DNA from: Sthenelais limicola
Taxonomy: Eukaryota > Annelida > Polychaeta > Phyllodocida > Sigalionidae
DNA: 64,000 nt
Assembly (NCBI GenBank): GCA_942159475.1
Contig: OW804094.1
Location: forward strand, 14,204,132-14,268,131
Direction: 5' to 3'
Shown here: piece by piece, positions 55,322 through 64,000 of the stretch
How the letters are laid out: the number at the start of each line of letters is the position of its first letter
How positions within the stretch are numbered: the stretch's first letter is position 1
The notes under the pieces: generated by a model
What the model saw: the letters and a program-made list of their open reading frames with translations, nothing else
Databases searched by the model: none
Told to the model about the DNA's origin: nothing
Translations under genes and position numbers: made by a program

Positions 55322-57056
55322 AGTATCGTTCCAACTGCATTCAAATCAGCAACAGTTACACCACTTTACAAAAGTGGTGTCAAGAATAGTACAAACAACT
55401 TTAGACCAATATCTGGTATTTCTATGCCAGCCAAAATATTGGAGAAAGTAATTCAAAAACAGCTATCAGATTATTTTGAAAATAACGAGTATTACTACCA
55501 CAAACAATATGGATTCCGAAAGGGTAGGTCCGTTAATCAGGCACATATAGATTTATTACACCCAATTTATGACAGCCTAAACGAATCAAAACTAACAACA
55601 GTAGTCTTCTTAGATTTTAAGAAGGCATTCGATACTGTGCACCATGACAAGTTACTACAAAAATTAGAGAAATATGGAATAACAGGAAAAACGAATGATT
55701 GGTTAAAAAATTACCTGACAAACAGGCAGCAAACTGTGAGGGTGAATGGTCTTTATTCTAAGCAGGAGACAATAACCTTTGGTGTACCACAAGGAACTGT
55801 GTTAGGGCCGATTTTGTTTTCCATATATATTAACGATCTACATGAAGTAATTGAAAATTCAGTTATTCAACACTATGCTGACGATACGGTTATTTTTAAT
55901 AGCAACAAAAATGAAACAAAATTATATCTAGAACTCCAGAAAAACTTGGACCATGTAAACACATGGTGTAAGTTAAATAAAATATCTATGAATGCCTGTA
56001 AGACCCAATACATTCAATTTAATATAGGCAGAAAAAAACAAGAAAACACCACACACTGTCTCCAACTTGGAAACGATACCCTCACCCAGGTAAACCAGTA
56101 CAAGTATTTAGGTTTATTAATGGATGAAAAACTTACCTTCAACGATCACACAACCAGTGTCATCAATAAGGTCAGATGGAAGGTAAATTCATTAAGAAAA
56201 TCAAACTATGTCCTTAACAAGAAAATAAAAACCGATATAGTCAAAATGTTGATTATACCAGTCATTGAATCTGGAGATATATTCTACCAAACAGCAAGTA
56301 AAAAACTCCTAAATAGACTTCATACTCTTTTGAATACTGCAATAAGGTATATATTATTTACATTACAAAAGAGAGAAAACGTTGACAAAAAATATTCAGA
56401 ATTAAAAATGCTAAACAATAAAAAAAGGACAAACCTACACACTCTTGAGGCTGCCTTTTATTTATCACAGAAAGAAGAAAATCTTGATCTGAGACAAATT
56501 TCGACAAGAAGTCATGCTCAAAACAGAAAAAATTTCAAAATTAATGTTCCAAAAACAACATTCTACAAAAATTCATTCCTCTACAAAGCTCAGTCACAAT
56601 GGAACGGGCTATCAACGAGTGCTCACAAGACAACCTCCAAGTTTGAATTTAAAAAACAGATTGAAAATGTACTATAATATCTAGGATTGTATCCAAACAA
56701 GATCTGACTATATTATTGTATTTTATTTTATTTTATTTTACTGTATTGTATTTCATATTGTATCAAATGCCATAAGATATCATCTCTACCAAGCAAATCT
56801 TGGAATGTAGTGACCCAGAGTCTCTATTTTATTTTACTCGTTTGTCACTTACTTACACCATATCATGTCTTATTTGACTTGATTTTATTTTAACCCAGCT
56901 ATAATAAGTTTACTCTGTTTCAAAATTATAATGGTACTGTCTGGGAGAACTGGATTTAATCTAGATGACTGTATACCTATTTGTCTTTTATATATGTTAT
57001 TATTCTTATGTCATGTGAGAATTCGATAAATAAAGTAGTATCTTATCTTATCTTAA
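55322..57056 (+). mobile_element. 5'-truncated CR1/Jockey-group LINE inserted in the Helentron
   Basis: Starts at an internal RT codon and ends in three TATCT repeats at 57041-57055. Helentron coding sequence lies on both sides in minus orientation. Target duplications are not clear. The RT frame is intact. Confidence 0.8.
55325..56677 (+). CDS. CR1/Jockey-group LINE reverse transcriptase (truncated ORF2)
   Basis: About 450 codons without stops. RT motifs in order: [87 protein letters not shown] (the catalytic ADD) and YKYLGLLMDEKL. The endonuclease and ORF1 are absent, so it is a dead-on-arrival insertion, but its open frame suggests it is young. It resembles, but is distinct from, the minus-strand LINE at 27-32.6 kb. 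Confidence 0.85.
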   Translation: MVPTAFKSATVTPLYKSGVKNSTNNFRPISGISMPAKILEKVIQKQLSDYFENNEYYYHKQYGFRKGRSVNQAHIDLLHPIYDSLNESKLTTVVFLDFKKAFDTVHHDKLLQKLEKYGITGKTNDWLKNYLTNRQQTVRVNGLYSKQETITFGVPQGTVLGPILFSIYINDLHEVIENSVIQHYADDTVIFNSNKNETKLYLELQKNLDHVNTWCKLNKISMNACKTQYIQFNIGRKKQENTTHCLQLGNDTLTQVNQYKYLGLLMDEKLTFNDHTTSVINKVRWKVNSLRKSNYVLNKKIKTDIVKMLIIPVIESGDIFYQTASKKLLNRLHTLLNTAIRYILFTLQKRENVDKKYSELKMLNNKKRTNLHTLEAAFYLSQKEENLDLRQISTRSHAQNRKNFKINVPKTTFYKNSFLYKAQSQWNGLSTSAHKTTSKFEFKKQIENVL

Positions 57057-58042
57057 GCAATTGTGCACGTGGCCAAAGCGCATCAACAGAAGTGATAGGC
57101 TGATTTCCTGCTATTCCACTAGCCCCAACATCAATACCATCGGTGAAATAGTCCTGGACCCACAGGGACAAAGAAACCATCGTCAGCAATATTTTGAGAC
57201 TCTTCTTCCATGTCTTCTGCATTTGCCTGGTCACAAGAGGGAGCAGCATTCAAATGAATCCTATCTTCCTCTGCTTGTGCAAGCATCATTTCCTCATATA
57301 TACGGCTCATGTCTTCTTCTTTGGTATATGAAGCCGCTTTGTCAAACATAAATTGCCGCAAATGAGCGTCTATTCTGGCGTATGCCTGTTCAAAATTGTC
57401 ATATGTTTCTAACATTTCATGTTCATGACGCCATGGGCAAAAAAGCAAAAAGTGAATCCGATGGTACGTTTCTGGATCACTGTCTAGATGGGGGCATACA
57501 AACGATAATATCAGTGGCCTTTGTGAATGTCTAAAAACATAATCACCTTGAATAATTTCACCAGGGGAAGGTTTATCTTTTTTCCGTTCTCTTTTTATGG
57601 TGCACACATAATCAGCTAAACAGTCTTCTAACTCTGGAGGCCTTTCGCCATATATGTCTAACTTATCGGGCAGGAATATGTTGGTGCTATTCGGGTCTGA
57701 CAATTCTAATGATTTCTTTGGCTTTAATAATTTTGTGCGTTCAGTAGGCATAACTGTGTTCACGCTAATAACATCACAGCTTAGAGCAGTCATGGGCAGG
57801 CCTAAAAGGACATAGGCACATTCCTGAATGCTTATTTCTGTGGACTTGATAAATACATTTCCCAATGCTTTGACAGTTTCTTTTATTTTGGATCCCTTTC
57901 GTAAACATTCATTTGACATTTCCCTTAGTGCAAGGCTCAAGCCACGGCTTTGCTTGTTGATGTAATTAATAATGTACTGTATAACAACGTAAGGGTCAGT
58001 GCAATATTGACAATCTACATTAGCCTCCCACACAGACAGCAA
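57043..58042 (-). pseudogene. Helentron Rep-helicase middle region
   Basis: The frame begins LSVWEANVDCQYCTDPYVVIQYIINYI, followed by ECAYVLLGLPM and DYVFRHSQRPLIL...CPHLDSDPETYHR, typical of the stretch between Rep and helicase in Helitrons. A frameshift near 57140 leads to 57249-57043, ending at DALWPRAQLL next to the LINE. Confidence 0.8.
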
Positions 58043-58690
58043 ATTTTTGGTATATGCATTAACCCGACATTCAGACGGTTAAAAGGAATATCAACGTAAG
58101 CTGCTATATTGTCAACATAGAACTGAATGTCCTTGTATCTGTCTTTTTGTTCTGCTGTGGCATCACGGTTGCGCTGTAGAATCATTGTTCTAGGCATAGG
58201 TGGTAATGGATAACCAAATCGGCATATTGACTACCTTCCCTTTTTACAGGTGTGTGAATGCTTATGAACTTGGTATTTAACATAGGTCTTAGTCTCTTCG
58301 GTTACATCTAAAGAGCACGACACATATCGGTCTATATATTCGTACACACCTATATTGTCCCCACCTGGATCATACCTTGGTGCATCTGCACACCAGACGA
58401 TCATGTGTATGCGGGCAGATCCGGGATGTTGATATTCAGTTCAATAAAAATGGTCTTTAATTTGTCCTAGAGGGCATAATGGTGAATACAGAACCTTGTT
58501 CAGAAATGTTAGAAACCGCTGATCAAAATACCTGGAACAAGTTACAGGATCAGAGTTCAAAATTCTACATTTTTCTAAATAGGACTTAATTGCAATATCA
58601 TCATCGCTATAACTCTTTTTGTCAATAAGCTTTCCCAATGCCTTAAGCAATTCTGGCCAACGACTATCAGCTGATGACAATGATATAAAT
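58015..58690 (-). pseudogene. Helentron Rep nuclease remnant
   Basis: Three fragments: 58680-58441 (RYFDQRFLTFLNKVL), then a short open stretch with GSARIHMIVWCADAPRYD and KYQVHKHSHTC, then CRFGYPLPPMPRT continuing to 58015. The RIHMIVW segment is where the HUH nuclease motif belongs, and its first His is replaced by Arg. A stop codon lies just before it (58441) and a frameshift near 58235. Confidence 0.75.
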
Positions 58691-58785
58691 TATTGGAAGT
58701 TAAGTTTATTACACCTCCCCTTGAGTGTCCCTCAGAAGTTAAGATTAAAGAAAGTTGAACAGTGGCACCTCTGAGCCAAGACCAG

Positions 58786-58792
58786 TATAAAT
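58786..58792 (+). promoter_or_regulatory. TATA-like box of the PLE
   Basis: TATAAAT followed by a G run, about 150 bases before ORF1 and ~40 bases before the hammerhead-like motif. Confidence 0.4.
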
Positions 58793-58827
58793 GGGGGGTC
58801 CAAGTCAGGAGTCATCAGATCACTTCT

Positions 58828-58869
58828 GGCTACTGAAGAAGGCACTTGTCTGCCGAAATTGATTTAGCC
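58828..58869 (+). ncRNA. Hammerhead-ribozyme-like motif
   Basis: GGCT (58828-58831) pairs with AGCC (58866-58869) as stem I. CTGAAGA (58833-58839) matches the CUGANGA core. GGCA/TGCC (58841-58844 and 58851-58854) form stem II with a 6-base loop, followed at once by GAAA. A short A/U hairpin gives stem III. PLEs are known to carry minimal hammerheads. One extra A next to the core on each side departs from the consensus, so activity is uncertain. Confidence 0.45.
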
Positions 58870-58940
58870 CATTCAGCAGTGCAAACTACACTTGTCCTTG
58901 ACAAAACTCTTTTGAACTAAGAACCTCATGCAACCTCAGC

Positions 58941-60953
58941 ATGAAACCATCTAACTTTAGACCAAGGCCCAGAAAACATGGGCCAACTCAAAATCAGTCT
59001 GGGCCCATTGCCACAGACCCTAAATTCTCTTCCATGGTGAAAGACCAGTTTCGAATTATCCAGAGTCTACACCATGAGAAAATTATGCAAAATCAAATGG
59101 AAGGCAATTTGACTAAAAGCTTCCAGAAAAAGTTAAAAGAACTAAATCAGTTCTTCAAGCCTGCTATTCCCTCTCAAAACCTAATGCAGGCTCTTCAAAA
59201 TCACAACACAGAGTGGATTCGGACAACATCGTCCACCCTCTGTGAACATTATGGGAGACAGATTGAGGAAATTCAGACCAAACTCTCCCTAATGCAGGTT
59301 GACCCTATGGAAATGAAAAGGGCTCAACATCTGGCTATCTCTTGGGCCCGTAAAAACTTCAGGGCAAAGCTCGATCAGCCAATTTTGGATAATTTTCAAC
59401 GAATTATGGGGAATTTGGCTAAAACCCCAGAAATGGAAAGTGCCCCTTCAAAACAACAGGGGGCGCCACCAGGACCACCCACTTTGGAAAACAGGGTTGG
59501 TCATCTCCAGACCTATGCACAGGCCACTGCCAGTGCACCAAACACTCCAAAATCAAGGGGCCTAACCCCACCACCCTCAACTTCTTTCCAATCCAGGGGC
59601 TTAACCCCACAACCTTCAAACTCTTCCAAATCAAGGGGGTCCACCCCACCACCTTCAAATTCTTCCAAATCACGGGGCTTCACCCCACCACCTTCAACCT
59701 CTTCCAAATCATTGGTCCTAACCCCACCACTTTTGACCACTCCAAATTCTAGGGGCTTAACCCCAAAACCCTCAACACCAAAAACCAGCCCAGTTCGACC
59801 AAAAGGGCCTGCTTTAGTAAAGGAAAGGGTAGTGAAAGGACATTTAGACCCCTTGTCCAACTTCTACCCTGCTGATTTTGAATTGGATGGCATGACTTTC
59901 AGATCCTTGGAACATGCATACCAATATAGGAAGGCGGTCCATTTTGACAAACAGGGGATCGTCCAAGCTGTTCTGGATTCAAAAACGGCCGTAGAAGCAA
60001 AAGCTCAGACTAAACACCTGAAGGCCGGCAGCTGGAATTCAATTCGGCGTAATCTTATGTCAGACCTGCTGCATTTAAAATTCGCCCAAAATCACACCTT
60101 TAGGCAGGAACTGATCAAATCAAAGGGATCGGAATTGATCCACACAGTTCCAGACCCCTATTGGGGCACAGGAGGCAAATTCAATAAAGGCATCAACACA
60201 TTTGGCAAACTGTTGATGTCCCTCCGTCAAAGCATACTCACTACACCACAAAACAGCCCCTCAAATTTCTCCAGGGGCTCACGCCCTCCTTCTATCCAGG
60301 GCTCACCCATATCACCAATTTCGGCCACCTTAGGTCAGATTCGGCCAATTGACCTAACATCTTCAGCTCCATCATCACCAAATCCACTAAAGGAGGTTAT
60401 TCCAAACAGAGCCAAAAACACAGCTCACAAAAATAAAGATTGGCAGTTGACTCCACTTTCGGAAAAAACCCTGATTATAGGCGACTCTAACCTGTCTGTA
60501 ATCTCTAAATCAAGGGTAGAGAACCTGGAAATCCAGAGTTATCCAGGTGCAAAATTCCAACATATGACGGAACTCTTTCGAAAGGCTACCAAGCTCAGAC
60601 AAAACCCGGATTCAGTTATTATTAGTGTAGGTATCAATGACCGGGACAACCATCCAACCAAAACAGTAGTACCAGAATTCAAACGGATGGTAAATCAGGC
60701 TGAGAGAGCATTCCCTAATGCCAAACTGTGGTTCGTTTTGCCCCAATGGGACCAGCAGGTACTCTCACAAACTCAAAATTCAAACCTATCTTGTATAACT
60801 GAAGGAATCCAGAGATCTAAAATTATAGACCTCTTACCTGGCATAGAGAGTTCGAAATTCAAACTCAAACCAAAAGACCAGGTTCACTGGACAGAGGAAA
60901 CTGCCAACTACCTCTTAAACCACTGGCTCCATCACATTGGTCTTTTAAACTGA
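58941..60953 (+). CDS. PLE ORF1: repeat-rich N-terminus, NADAR domain, SGNH hydrolase domain
   Basis: 670 codons from an ATG with no stops. Residues 1-200 are basic and helical. Residues ~205-285 hold six copies of a 13-residue unit (SRGLTPPPSTSSK type). Residues ~298-430 match the NADAR/YbiA family: LSNFYPADFELDGMTFRSLEHAYQ, KLKFAQN-like LKFAQN, then DPYWGTGGKFNKGINTFGKLLM. NADAR proteins are N-glycosidases acting on riboflavin intermediates or ADP-ribosylated guanine. Residues ~508-670 are SGNH-like: LIIGDSNLSV (nucleophile Ser), SYPGAKF (Gly), SVGINDR (Asn) and DQVHWTEE (Asp and His). The SGNH esterase parallels CR1 ORF1. ORF1 ends at a slippery heptamer that links it to ORF2. Its role in the element is unknown; particle or nucleotide processing is inference. 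Confidence 0.8.
   Translation: MKPSNFRPRPRKHGPTQNQSGPIATDPKFSSMVKDQFRIIQSLHHEKIMQNQMEGNLTKSFQKKLKELNQFFKPAIPSQNLMQALQNHNTEWIRTTSSTLCEHYGRQIEEIQTKLSLMQVDPMEMKRAQHLAISWARKNFRAKLDQPILDNFQRIMGNLAKTPEMESAPSKQQGAPPGPPTLENRVGHLQTYAQATASAPNTPKSRGLTPPPSTSFQSRGLTPQPSNSSKSRGSTPPPSNSSKSRGFTPPPSTSSKSLVLTPPLLTTPNSRGLTPKPSTPKTSPVRPKGPALVKERVVKGHLDPLSNFYPADFELDGMTFRSLEHAYQYRKAVHFDKQGIVQAVLDSKTAVEAKAQTKHLKAGSWNSIRRNLMSDLLHLKFAQNHTFRQELIKSKGSELIHTVPDPYWGTGGKFNKGINTFGKLLMSLRQSILTTPQNSPSNFSRGSRPPSIQGSPISPISATLGQIRPIDLTSSAPSSPNPLKEVIPNRAKNTAHKNKDWQLTPLSEKTLIIGDSNLSVISKSRVENLEIQSYPGAKFQHMTELFRKATKLRQNPDSVIISVGINDRDNHPTKTVVPEFKRMVNQAERAFPNAKLWFVLPQWDQQVLSQTQNSNLSCITEGIQRSKIIDLLPGIESSKFKLKPKDQVHWTEETANYLLNHWLHHIGLLN
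60944..60950 (+). promoter_or_regulatory. -1 frameshift slippery heptamer at the end of PLE ORF1
   Basis: T TTA AAC in the ORF1 frame (Leu-Asn), followed immediately by the TGA stop. The -1 frame is open here and continues into ORF2. UUUAAAC is among the most efficient eukaryotic -1 slippery sequences. A CTGA/TCAG pairing right after it is the only stem seen by eye. Confidence 0.7.
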
Positions 60954-63214
60954 AACGTCAGAAAGGCACTATTGAACCTGAAACACAAAGACAACTTACA
61001 TTAGGCTCTAGTATCATCAACCTATCTGATGAAGAATTAAAACCAGAGGAAATAGATATTTTGGCAAAGGGCCTAAATTTCGTCCCAACACCTAAGTTTA
61101 CAGACAAGGACAAAATAATGACTGATGTTGATAACTTCTCAAGGAAAATCAAAATCCAATACTTTTATAAACAGTTCTATAAGAACTCAAAATATGAAAA
61201 ACTACCCTTTGTTGAAAAATCTTCATGGTCTCCACCTGAGAAATTCATTCCGGACGACATCCAACAAACTTTGCAAGACATGACAAAATCAATAAAAGAT
61301 ACCCCGATTCAGAAAAACAAACCCAATCTGCCAAGAAACCAAATTGGAGCATTACGAAGCCTAAGAGGCAAAAACCACTTGGTAATCAAAAAAGCAGACA
61401 AAGGGTCAGCAACAGTCATAATGAGAAAATCTGACTACATAAAAGAAGCAAAAAGACAGCTAAATGATTCCAAATTTTACACAAAAATAGACAAACCTAT
61501 TTATCCTGAAACAGCCAAGAAAATTAATGAAATTCTTACCCAATTAGGTCGAGGGAACCTCTATCTAAAACAAAAGCAGATAAATTACCTAAAACCACCA
61601 GATAATCCAAGACCACGACTGTTCTACCTCTTACCAAAAATCCACAAAGATCTAGATAAATGGACGATTCCCAACAGAATGCCTCCTTGAAGGCCCATAA
61701 TTTCAGGCTGTAATAGTGAATCATATAGAGTATCAGAATACATTGACCATTTTCTGAAACCACTGGCCACCATTCATCCTTCCTACATAAAAGACACTTG
61801 GGATTTTCTGGAAAAATTGCAAGAACAAAAAGTTCCCGCAAACTCCTTACTGATAACCTTAGATGTTGACTCCCTTTACACCAACATACCAATAGACGAT
61901 GGCCTTACTTCTATAGAAAACATCTTCAGGAAACACCCTAAAGTACTCAGACCAGATGAAGCTATCCTAGACCTATTAGAACTCTCTCTAAAAAATAATG
62001 ACTTTCAGTTCGATGATGAATGGTATTTACAGATTTCAGGCACAGCCATGGGAAAGAAATTTGCTCCAAATTACGCAAACATATATATGGCTCAATTTGA
62101 GGAAGAAGTACTGGAAAAAGCAGATAAACTTCCCCTAGTATATTATAGATTTCTGGACGACATCTTCCTTGTTTGGACACACTCAGAGCAAGAATTTCTA
62201 GAATTTCTCGAGCTCTTGAACAACCACAGTCCTTCAATCAAACTAAAACACACAATCAATGCCAAAAGAGTAGATTTCCTTGATGTTACAATATTCAAAG
62301 GATCAAGATATGAAAACGAAGAGATTCTTGACACAAAAGTATATTTCAAACCAACTGACACCCATGAACTATTACACAAAGAATCATTCCATCCCCGTCA
62401 TACATTTAGAGGTATTCTAAAATCACAAATAACGCGATTCCATAAAATTTGCAACAACACCCCTGATTTCGAAGAAGCTTGCTCTATACTCTTCAAGACC
62501 CTCAGAAAGAAAAGGCATTATTCGGCCAGATTTCTTAGAAAAATCAAAGCAGAAACCCTTTATAAACTAAACTACATCACAGGAGAGGAATGGCCCTATG
62601 GGGCATCCCTCAAGTGTGGCAAACCACGATGTGAATGTTGTCTATGGCTTAAACAGACATCAGAAATCCAACATGGCCAACTTTCTTACCCCATTATCGG
62701 CAAAATAACATGTAATTCCAAAAATATCATCTACATCATTGAATGCATTAAATGCAAAGAATACTATGTAGGGGAAACCTCAAATTCATTACGTCAGAGG
62801 TTACAAGGCCACCTTCATGATATTCGATCTGAACAGAAAAAAACAGTTGCTGAACATTTCAATGATATATTCCATACTGCAGAGGAAAATATGGTAATTT
62901 ACCCAATAGAACAAATATTAGAACAAGGCTCAGACGAAAAAAACCATAAAAAAAGATTACAAATTGAAGGGAAATGGATACAGGCACTCAACACTGTCGA
63001 ACCTAATGGAATGAACATAAAATTGACAGAAATGGGAACTATTGCCTTTGTCACAATATATAATGCAACCTCCACAAAAATCACCGAAATTGTTAAAAAC
63101 ACATACCAAAACCTGCAAAACTTATATCGTGGACATTTTAGAGATGAGCTAGTCTTTGGATACAGAAGAAACCCAAATATCAGTAATATGTTAGTTTCAT
63201 CTAAACTCAGCTGA
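60953..63214 (+). pseudogene. PLE ORF2: reverse transcriptase with C-terminal GIY-YIG endonuclease
   Basis: One long frame, in -1 to ORF1, with a single in-frame TGA at 61688-61690. It starts with the PLE N-terminal signature (LSDEELKPEEIDILAKGLNFVPTPK). RT motifs: LVIKKADKGSATVI, RPRLFYLLPKIHKD, PIISGC, LLITLDVDSLYTNIP, GTAMGKKFAPNYANIYM and the catalytic YYRFLDDIFLVW. A Cys-rich linker (CGKPRCECC) leads to GIY-YIG: IYIIECIKCKEYYVGET, the Arg/His block (RQRLQGHLHD) and the late Glu (EGKWIQAL...NGMN). The stop falls between the template-binding region and RPIISGC, at a position usually occupied by Gly. Otherwise the copy looks intact. Confidence 0.9.
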
Positions 63215-63442
63215 AATTGATAGATTTATACCCTATTTTCATTCCTACGGCACAAAACAATGCAGAACTGCCAGCTAATGCTGCAGTTTTGTTGATTCGG
63301 AAAAAACTCAAAATCAGTTCTCCGATAAAATAAAGAAAAAATAAAAAAATAAAAAAGTATTATATTTCTACATCCCCAAAGAAATAATGAGTTAGAACCT
63401 GTTGCCAGTGCAAACATACTAACAAATCATACATACATACAT
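63215..63442. other. PLE 3' region
   Basis: Contains an imperfect stem-loop at about 63255-63293 (CAAAAC..GCAG ... CTGC.GTTTTG), A-rich sequence and a (CATA)n repeat at the junction with the direct repeat. No gene is seen. Confidence 0.45.
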
Positions 63443-64000
63443 GCCTGTGTCTATAGCTACTAAACTGGCCAAATGTGTAGCCACTAGTGTGTCACTAGCG
63501 TGTCACTTATCTAGACAAGACTAACAATACCATCATGCCAAGTTCTGCTTCTTTAGACACGCGTCAACCTTATCAATATCACGAGCAACAAAAGCCCGCA
63601 AACTGGCGAGACATTCTGAAAGTTTCTTTTTTTTACTAGTTTATACAATCGATTCACAAAGTAATTAACTATCATACATATACAACCAATCAAACACAAT
63701 AGAAAACCTAGAAATGTGTCTCGTTTTGATTCATCCATTGACTCATACTGAGACCAATAATCAGGTCTAGTGCTATTATATTCCAAATACATTTCAAAAC
63801 TCGTACTAATCCCTATACAGTCAAAACCAACTAAACACACCCACGCGCAAAACCAGTATTCAAACAACTAACCCAAATCAACCCACCCTCATACACACCC
63901 AATCCCCATCCAACCCCATTGGCTCATCAACCAGCGCTCATTAACATTTTCAACTCACCAAACCATATCTCACCCAACTGCCGCTAAACATATAATCACC
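63443..64000. repeat. Direct repeat copy 2, cut by the window edge
   Basis: Same orientation and near-identical to 46217-46797. It lacks ~22 bases near 63598 relative to copy 1. The match reaches the final base. Confidence 0.9.
63553..63867 (-). pseudogene. Frameshifted copy of the small membrane protein
   Basis: Identical to the copy at 46307-46663 through the transmembrane helix apart from one or two residues. The ~22-base deletion near 63598 then shifts the frame and replaces the acidic tail with an unrelated hydrophobic end. Confidence 0.6.

Larger units (their letters stand above)
53305..58690 (-). mobile_element. Decayed Helentron (Helitron with endonuclease), split by a LINE
   Basis: In minus orientation: a Rep-side segment (58680-58015), a Helitron middle region (58042-57043), a PIF1-type helicase (55321-53800) and an endonuclease-like end (53800-53305). 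A plus-strand LINE interrupts it at about 55322-57056. Rep-Helicase with a C-terminal AP-like endonuclease is the Helentron arrangement. Several frameshifts and stops make it inactive. Its right end meets the Penelope-like element near 58690, so the Rep N-terminus is missing or displaced. Confidence 0.75.
58690..63430 (+). mobile_element. Penelope-like retroelement (PLE) with accessory-enzyme ORF1
   Basis: A plus-strand element with a TATA-like box, a hammerhead-like RNA motif, a 670-codon ORF1 and an RT-GIY-YIG ORF2. The RT followed by a C-terminal GIY-YIG endonuclease defines canonical PLEs. The left boundary abuts the Helentron. The right boundary is near the (CATA)n at 63428-63441. No flanking pseudo-LTR pair was found. 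Only one nonsense codon is visible. Confidence 0.85.

Noticed and set aside
63255..63293. Second hammerhead ribozyme at the PLE 3' end
   Set aside because: There is a stem-loop but no CUGANGA or GAAA core.
46217..64000. The ~560-580-bp direct repeats as LTRs of one 17-kb retroelement
   Set aside because: The interval holds unrelated elements in both orientations, and the repeats carry a coding frame without LTR signals. The second copy is truncated, so this cannot be tested here.

Overview
The window is eukaryotic, most likely from a marine or aquatic invertebrate animal. The evidence is AT-rich DNA with long non-coding stretches, genes split by GT-AG introns, tRNA-derived SINE heads, microsatellites, and several classes of retrotransposon and DNA transposon typical of invertebrate genomes. 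I cannot name the species. No bacterial operons, rRNA genes or CRISPR arrays are present. Most of the window is a layered deposit of mobile elements around a few spliced, gene-like units. Layout: 1-6.5 kb holds a minus-strand multi-exon membrane protein gene with in-phase splice sites, SINEs and tandem repeats. 8-19.4 kb holds a minus-strand Ty3/Gypsy (Metaviridae) retrovirus-like element with gag, protease-RT-RNase H, integrase and a furin-cleaved env. Its gag-pol overlap carries a textbook -1 slippery heptamer, and pol is broken by one frameshift in RNase H. 19.5-20.2 kb is an OTU-protease-like exon on the same strand. 25.5-34.7 kb is a decayed gene of a large invertebrate family, split by a full-length CR1-type LINE (EN-RT plus an SGNH-esterase ORF1) and by a 5'-truncated L1/Tx1-type LINE with a clear 11-bp target duplication. 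37.3-41.0 kb is a two-zinc-finger ORF cleanly split by a 2.47-kb CACTA-like transposon (TIRs plus a 3-bp duplication). 42.5-44.8 kb is a plus-strand Gln/Pro-rich spliced gene, itself interrupted. 48.4-50.9 kb is an apparently intact five-exon OB-fold (RPA-like) gene. 51.2-52.6 kb is an I-type LINE tail. 53.3-58.7 kb is a decayed Helentron (Rep, PIF1 helicase, endonuclease), split by another LINE. 58.7-63.4 kb is a nearly intact Penelope-like element (PLE). About 560-580 bp near 46.2 kb is repeated directly at the right edge (63.4-64.0 kb) and carries a small membrane-protein ORF. The most interesting unit is the PLE. Its long ORF1 joins a repeat-rich N-terminus, a NADAR/YbiA-like domain and an SGNH-hydrolase domain. 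ORF1 ends at a perfect in-frame T TTA AAC slippery heptamer directly before its stop codon, and the -1 frame runs straight into an RT plus C-terminal GIY-YIG ORF. This architecture predicts an ORF1-ORF2 fusion made by programmed -1 ribosomal frameshifting. A three-stem motif resembling a hammerhead ribozyme lies just upstream of ORF1. Only one in-frame stop codon interrupts the RT ORF. The accessory enzymes in ORF1 (ADP-ribose-linked glycosidase family and esterase family) suggest a protein that modifies or reads nucleotide-derived or acyl-ester groups during retrotransposition, but that function is inference.
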